NCBI GenBank assembly: GCA_025965155.1
Contig: JAOPXN010000009.1
Span: forward strand, 1-54,520
Length of the DNA stretch: 54,520 nt
Direction of reading: 5' to 3'
Origin: Propionibacteriaceae bacterium
GTDB lineage: Bacteria; Actinomycetota; Actinomycetes; Propionibacteriales; Propionibacteriaceae
Below the pieces are notes generated by a model that did no database searches, had not been told where the DNA came from, and saw nothing but the letters and a program-made list of their open reading frames with translations. A program made the position numbers and the translations under genes. This document shows positions 51,516-54,520 of this stretch, one piece after another. The stretch's first letter is position 1, and each line of letters begins with the position of its first letter.

Positions 51516-52310
51516 TCAGGACTGGGCTCCAGCCGATGCGCGTCTGAGCGGCATGTATGTCGGGACTGGGTCTCGCTGTAGGAAGTCGAGCACGAGTCGA
51601 TTCACCAACTCTGGCTTCTCCATCATGGCAAAGTGTGACGCTCCGGGCACCACGGCGAGTTCGGAGCTTGGAATCGCTCGGAAGAGGTTCCCAGAGTGAT
51701 CGAGGGTGATGATGTCGTCGTCACCGACCAGCACGAGCGTTGACGCCGTGATCCCACCCAGCTGCTCAACACTGATGGTGGGCTGCGTGGCCACCATCTC
51801 CTTGAACTTGGCCACCACCACAGGCCAATGGTCGGGTCCGTCGGGTGAGGTGGCCTCGTACTGCGTTCGGTACATCTCCAAGTCGTCGCTCTCGGCCCGC
51901 AGCGACGCGACACCTTCCATCGCCTCAGGCACAAGGCCCGAGACATCGTAATTTGCTCCGATCACGACGAGCTTGCGTACCAAGTCGGGACGGGCCATTG
52001 CGACGAGCAACCCGACGATCCCACCGTCGCTCCAGCCCACCAGATGAGCCGGCCCGTCCACGAACGCTGTCAAGAACCCGATCGTGTCGGTCGCCATCGC
52101 GTCATACGACAGAGGTCCGTCGACGTCGGGCGTGTGACCGTGCCCCCGGCGCTCAGGCGCGATTACGCGAAAATGGCCCGCCAGGTCCGACATTTGCGCT
52201 GACCAGGTCGCATTCGTCGACAACCCTCCGTGCAGCAGCACGAGCGGGGCACCCACACCCTGCTCGTCGTACCAGGCCCGCAGCCCACCGTGCTCGAGAT
52301 AGCCACCCAT
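51516..52310 (-). CDS. Alpha/beta hydrolase
   Basis: A 264-residue enzyme. The oxyanion-hole HGG is at about residues 27-29, the nucleophile Ser94 in GWSDG, the acidic residue in VLVGDDD (about 197-199), and His226 in GASHFAMMEKP, a complete catalytic triad. Similar to many small esterases and cofactor-free hydrolases; the substrate cannot be told. ATG 52310 has GGGGAGGA 5 nt upstream. Its stop codon abuts the integrase relic in the same frame, so the gene end coincides with a recombination or deletion junction. Confidence 0.85.
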   Translation of the reverse strand: MGGYLEHGGLRAWYDEQGVGAPLVLLHGGLSTNATWSAQMSDLAGHFRVIAPERRGHGHTPDVDGPLSYDAMATDTIGFLTAFVDGPAHLVGWSDGGIVGLLVAMARPDLVRKLVVIGANYDVSGLVPEAMEGVASLRAESDDLEMYRTQYEATSPDGPDHWPVVVAKFKEMVATQPTISVEQLGGITASTLVLVGDDDIITLDHSGNLFRAIPSSELAVVPGASHFAMMEKPELVNRLVLDFLQRDPVPTYMPLRRASAGAQS

Positions 52311-52750
52311 GGTTCCTCCCCGCGCCGAAACGACACTATCGCTGCGGCCACCACGAGAACAGCCCGCACCGGCCCCCCAGGCGGTCGGTGCGTGATGGCG
52401 GCGATACAAAGACGCGGCGCTCCCGCCGCACTCTGGCTCTGCCCTAGCGATGCGTCGACTACTTCGCCGCGGTCCAGGCTGCCGAGCGCCTGGCGGCCGG
52501 AGAACCGATGCCGCGTTCGGCTTTAGTCAGATTGTCGCCGACAGACGATCTGCGTGACGCGGCATCACGAAGAGCAGGACGATCGTGGACGCGCCGCACT
52601 TCGAGGGCTGTCTTGCGCGGATCCGACGTGGGCGAAGTCTCGTTCGCAGCAAGGGCTTAGCGTTCGACCACACAGCATGTGCCTGGTTTCGCTGATAGAG
52701 GCGATTCCCCTGACCTGCGGCCCCGGCAGGCCAACCACTCCTCCATAATC
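52311..52750. other. 440-bp gap in the accessory region
   Basis: No convincing gene. The plus strand at 52458-52508 has a short coding-like run (DYFAAVQAAERLAAGEPM) with no proper start or continuation, which may be debris of a lost gene. The presumed promoter of the hydrolase lies near its left end. Confidence 0.4.
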
Positions 52751-53371
52751 TCAGGGCAACTGAACATTTGCCGTCATGCTGCCCGCGGCGGTAATGGCTT
52801 TCGCAAGTTCGGCGAAGCTTGCACGTCGCGGATGAAGCGAACGTAGACGATTGAGACTGATCGATTTCTGCGGCCCTACAGACGCGGTTAGCTCGTCCGT
52901 CGACAGCACGAAAAACGTCCACTGGTCTAAATCCAACGGGTCGACTGTGTGTTTGTCTTCGTGGTGAAGAACGCAGAATACGTAGACGTCTGCCTGTCGT
53001 TTGACCTCGCTGGAATATGTGTTCGTGGCTGCATCCCACCCCTTCGTGGGTTGGATACCAAAGGAGATGCTGGCCAACTTGGACTGCGCCCAGCTTTGTA
53101 AGTAGGCCGCCGACTTCACCTCGACACGGAGCCCGTCGGCTGTAAGTAGATCGGCGGCATCCCACTCCATGCGAACTCCATCGCTAACGCACCCAAGCGC
53201 CATACCCACGATGTACTCGGCCAGCACCCCGCGCATGGCGTTCCCCACCAGATCTGAGGAAGACCACCGCCAGAATCCAAGTACATTCTCGTTCCGAGCT
53301 TCGCCGGAGGCGTGAAAGTGCTCTGCGCCCGTCTTCGGGACCACAGCGAGCGCACTCAACGGATCAGTCAT
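52751..53371 (-). CDS. PD-(D/E)XK nuclease-like protein
   Basis: A 206-residue protein. A helix with RGVLAEYIVGMALG (Glu52), then WDAADLL (Asp71/Asp74) and RVEVKSAAYLQSW (Glu84-Val-Lys86) form the E...D...ExK order of PD-(D/E)XK nucleases; QPTKGWDAATNTYSS and VYVFCVLHHEDK follow. I recall this type as a widespread conserved hypothetical. ATG 53371 is chosen from the conserved start. Codon use is less GC-rich than in the origin genes, consistent with transfer. It could be a restriction or defence endonuclease, but no partner methylase is visible. Confidence 0.6.
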   Translation of the reverse strand: MTDPLSALAVVPKTGAEHFHASGEARNENVLGFWRWSSSDLVGNAMRGVLAEYIVGMALGCVSDGVRMEWDAADLLTADGLRVEVKSAAYLQSWAQSKLASISFGIQPTKGWDAATNTYSSEVKRQADVYVFCVLHHEDKHTVDPLDLDQWTFFVLSTDELTASVGPQKSISLNRLRSLHPRRASFAELAKAITAAGSMTANVQLP

Positions 53372-53742
53372 GGCTGAAGCGTAGTCACCCCTGGTCAGGC
53401 ACGTAGTGATCCGCATGGCGACCTGCAGTCTGACTTGGGCCACGGCGGTCCGTACCTACAACGACGGGGGACAGCCTCGCCGTAATAGTGGACGTCCGCA
53501 GCGGTCTGGCTGAACTCCAAATGCTCAGCGTGGCGGACGCGCTGCCCTTTGCAAGCAGATGGCCTGCTTGTCGAACTGCGTGACCACCGTGATACGAGTT
53601 CGCCAAACGGCGTTCGCGCTTGCCGAAGATCGCGGGAAGAGTCATTGAGCGGGCACTTTCCGCGGTCCTGCCGCTGCTGGGTCTCGATGTAGGCGGTGCG
53701 TGATTCTCTTGGTACCGGCTGTATCACCGATATCGTCATGGC
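53372..53742. other. 371-bp gap before the toxin-antitoxin pair
   Basis: No gene is recognisable on either strand. The right end contains the promoter of the toxin-antitoxin operon. The rest is of mixed base composition and may be remnant DNA. Confidence 0.4.
53709..53736 (+). promoter_or_regulatory. Promoter of the antitoxin-toxin operon
   Basis: TTGGTA (53709-53714), 16 bases, then TATCGT (53731-53736), with ATG 53743 six bases further, a leaderless layout. The box sits inside GATATC, a small palindrome that the antitoxin might bind. Confidence 0.5.
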
Positions 53743-53943
53743 ATGGCTATGACGCTTCGACTGACGGAGGAGGAGGACCGCGCTCTCACCGAGCAGGCGG
53801 CTCGGGAGCACAGGTCCAAGCAGCAGGTCGCCAGGGCGGCGATCCTTGAGTACACGTCGCGTCGTAGCCGCAGGCGTGACGACCTGCTCGCCAGGATCGG
53901 TCGCGAGAACGCCGGCGCGCTGGAGCGACTTGCTGACTTGTGA
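53743..53943 (+). CDS. Ribbon-helix-helix antitoxin
   Basis: A 66-residue protein. The N-terminal strand MTLRLTEEEDRAL and the following helices (EQAAREHRSKQQVARAAILEYTSRR) are typical of CopG/Arc-type ribbon-helix-helix DNA-binding proteins. The C-terminal part (DLLARIGRENAGALERLADL) probably contacts the toxin. It overlaps the Doc gene by 4 nt (GTGA), the classic antitoxin-first arrangement, so it likely neutralises Doc and represses the operon. The second ATG (53749) is an alternative start. Confidence 0.8.
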   Translation: MAMTLRLTEEEDRALTEQAAREHRSKQQVARAAILEYTSRRSRRRDDLLARIGRENAGALERLADL

Positions 53944-54329
53944 GCGAGGAGACCGAATACCTGGATCTTGATGACCTCGTGGCGGCGGCCGAGGTAGCAG
54001 TCGGTGGTCACCCTGAGGTGCGTGATTGGGGTCTGCCCGAGTCAGCCCTTGTCCGCCCGAGAGCATCCGTATTCGGAGAGGACGCTTATCCCGGCCTCTA
54101 TGGAAAGGCCGCCGCGCTGCTCCGCTCGCTGGTCACCAATCACGCGCTCGTGGACGGCAACAAGCGCATGGGCCTGGTGGCCGTCCTACTCTTCTACGGC
54201 GTGAACGGCTACGACCTGACGGCAACCGATGATGAGCGAGTGGATCTGATTCTGGCCGTCGCGGACGGGCGGCTCAGCGAGGTGGAGAAGATCGCGGCAC
54301 ATCTCGCTCAATGGGTGGTCCGGCTTTGA
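53940..54329 (+). CDS. doc: Doc (death-on-curing) family toxin
   Basis: A 129-residue Fic-fold protein. The active-site motif HALVDGNKRMG (His68, Asp72, Asn74, Lys75, Arg76) follows the Doc pattern HxFxD(A/G)NKR rather than the AMPylating HPFxxGNGR of Fic. The motif is preceded by YGKAAALLRSLVTN. Doc of phage P1 phosphorylates and inactivates EF-Tu. The motif is intact, so it should be active. The partner is a ribbon-helix-helix antitoxin rather than Phd. Confidence 0.88.
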   Translation: MSEETEYLDLDDLVAAAEVAVGGHPEVRDWGLPESALVRPRASVFGEDAYPGLYGKAAALLRSLVTNHALVDGNKRMGLVAVLLFYGVNGYDLTATDDERVDLILAVADGRLSEVEKIAAHLAQWVVRL

Positions 54330-54385
54330 CTGCCCTTGGCACAAGATCGCCGAAGCTGGCACCTGATCGTCGCGGCCAGCGCCCC

Positions 54386-54391
54386 TAGGGT
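54386..54391 (+). promoter_or_regulatory. -10 box of the gene at the right edge
   Basis: TAGGGT followed by six bases and GTG 54398, as for a leaderless transcript. Confidence 0.4.
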
Positions 54392-54397
54392 GAGACT

Positions 54398-54520
54398 GTG
54401 CCGAAGAAGAAGCATGGTCGTGGCGGAGGACGGCAGCCGCAGCGGCGCCCACTCCACTCCGTTCCCTCGCGGCCGGACCACCGTGCCGAAGACCAGCAGT
54501 TGTTCCAGACCCTGCGCACG
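54398..54520 (+). CDS. Start of a protein of unknown function (cut by the window edge)
   Basis: The frame opens with GTG 54398 and runs to the end of the window without a stop (41 codons). It begins MPKKKHGRGGGRQPQRRPLH and ends QQLFQTLRT. The basic, Gly/Arg-rich start could bind nucleic acid. It is supported by a TAGGGT box 6 nt upstream, but the length is too short to assign a family. Confidence 0.45.
   Translation, partial: MPKKKHGRGGGRQPQRRPLHSVPSRPDHRAEDQQLFQTLRT

Noticed and set aside
51351-51581. 76-codon plus-strand frame after tRNA-Ile
   Set aside because: No known similarity or start signal; the minus strand of the same DNA gives the integrase-like tail instead.
1-54520. CRISPR arrays, complete insertion sequences, rRNA genes, riboswitches
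   Set aside because: No spaced repeat series, transposase gene with inverted ends, rRNA or recognisable riboswitch core was seen.

Overview
The window is a stretch of high-GC actinobacterial chromosome spanning the replication origin. The gene order (rpmH-rnpA-yidD-yidC-jag-rsmG-parA-parB leftward; dnaA, dnaN, gnd, recF, DUF721/dciA, gyrB, gyrA, DUF3566, tRNA-Ile rightward), the MurJ-pseudokinase fusion, DUF6049, and frequent GTG starts just after TAnnnT boxes all fit Actinobacteria. I infer Propionibacteriales or a close relative; the exact genus cannot be read from the sequence alone.

Layout. 1-5.9 kb: tail of an HNH endonuclease, two small membrane proteins, a two-gene polysaccharide ABC exporter, a conserved hypothetical, an LCP cell-wall ligase and an MFS permease. 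5.9-15.5 kb: CCA-adding enzyme, then a surface/cell-wall block (DUF6049, MurJ-pseudokinase) followed by trxB-trxA. 15.5-17.1 kb: nnrD overlapping a histidine phosphatase. 17.2-24.3 kb: a leftward carbohydrate block with a D-mannonate dehydratase, a fructuronate-reductase-like enzyme, two TIM-barrel sugar isomerases flanking a Gfo/Idh oxidoreductase (four genes chained by 4-8 nt overlaps, with one clear promoter), and a separate GH29 fucosidase. 24.3-29.3 kb: OsmC, GNAT, a 43-residue membrane peptide, an aminotransferase, a D-Ala-D-Ala-ligase-like ATP-grasp enzyme, SURF1 and DUF3817.

29.3-51.3 kb is the origin domain. ParA carries a roughly 255-residue disordered N-terminal extension whose DNA contains two 16-bp parS sites. 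A 984-bp stretch without a convincing gene separates parA from rsmG. DnaA boxes lie upstream of dnaA and, as a cluster, between dnaA and the next gene. The normally adjacent dnaA and dnaN are separated by a small unknown gene and an opposing sugar/proton symporter. Downstream, recF-dciA and gyrA-DUF3566 are joined by 8-nt overlaps.

51.3-54.5 kb is an accessory region starting at tRNA-Ile(GAT). It holds a C-terminal scrap of what looks like a site-specific integrase, an alpha/beta hydrolase, a PD-(D/E)XK-like protein, a ribbon-helix-helix/Doc toxin-antitoxin pair, and the start of another gene. The layout suggests a decayed integrative element.

The most unusual things I see are a pair of AT-rich near-identical palindromes, one just after parB and one inside the first codons of rsmG; the parS-bearing ParA extension; the interrupted dnaA-dnaN junction; and the integrase relic at tRNA-Ile.
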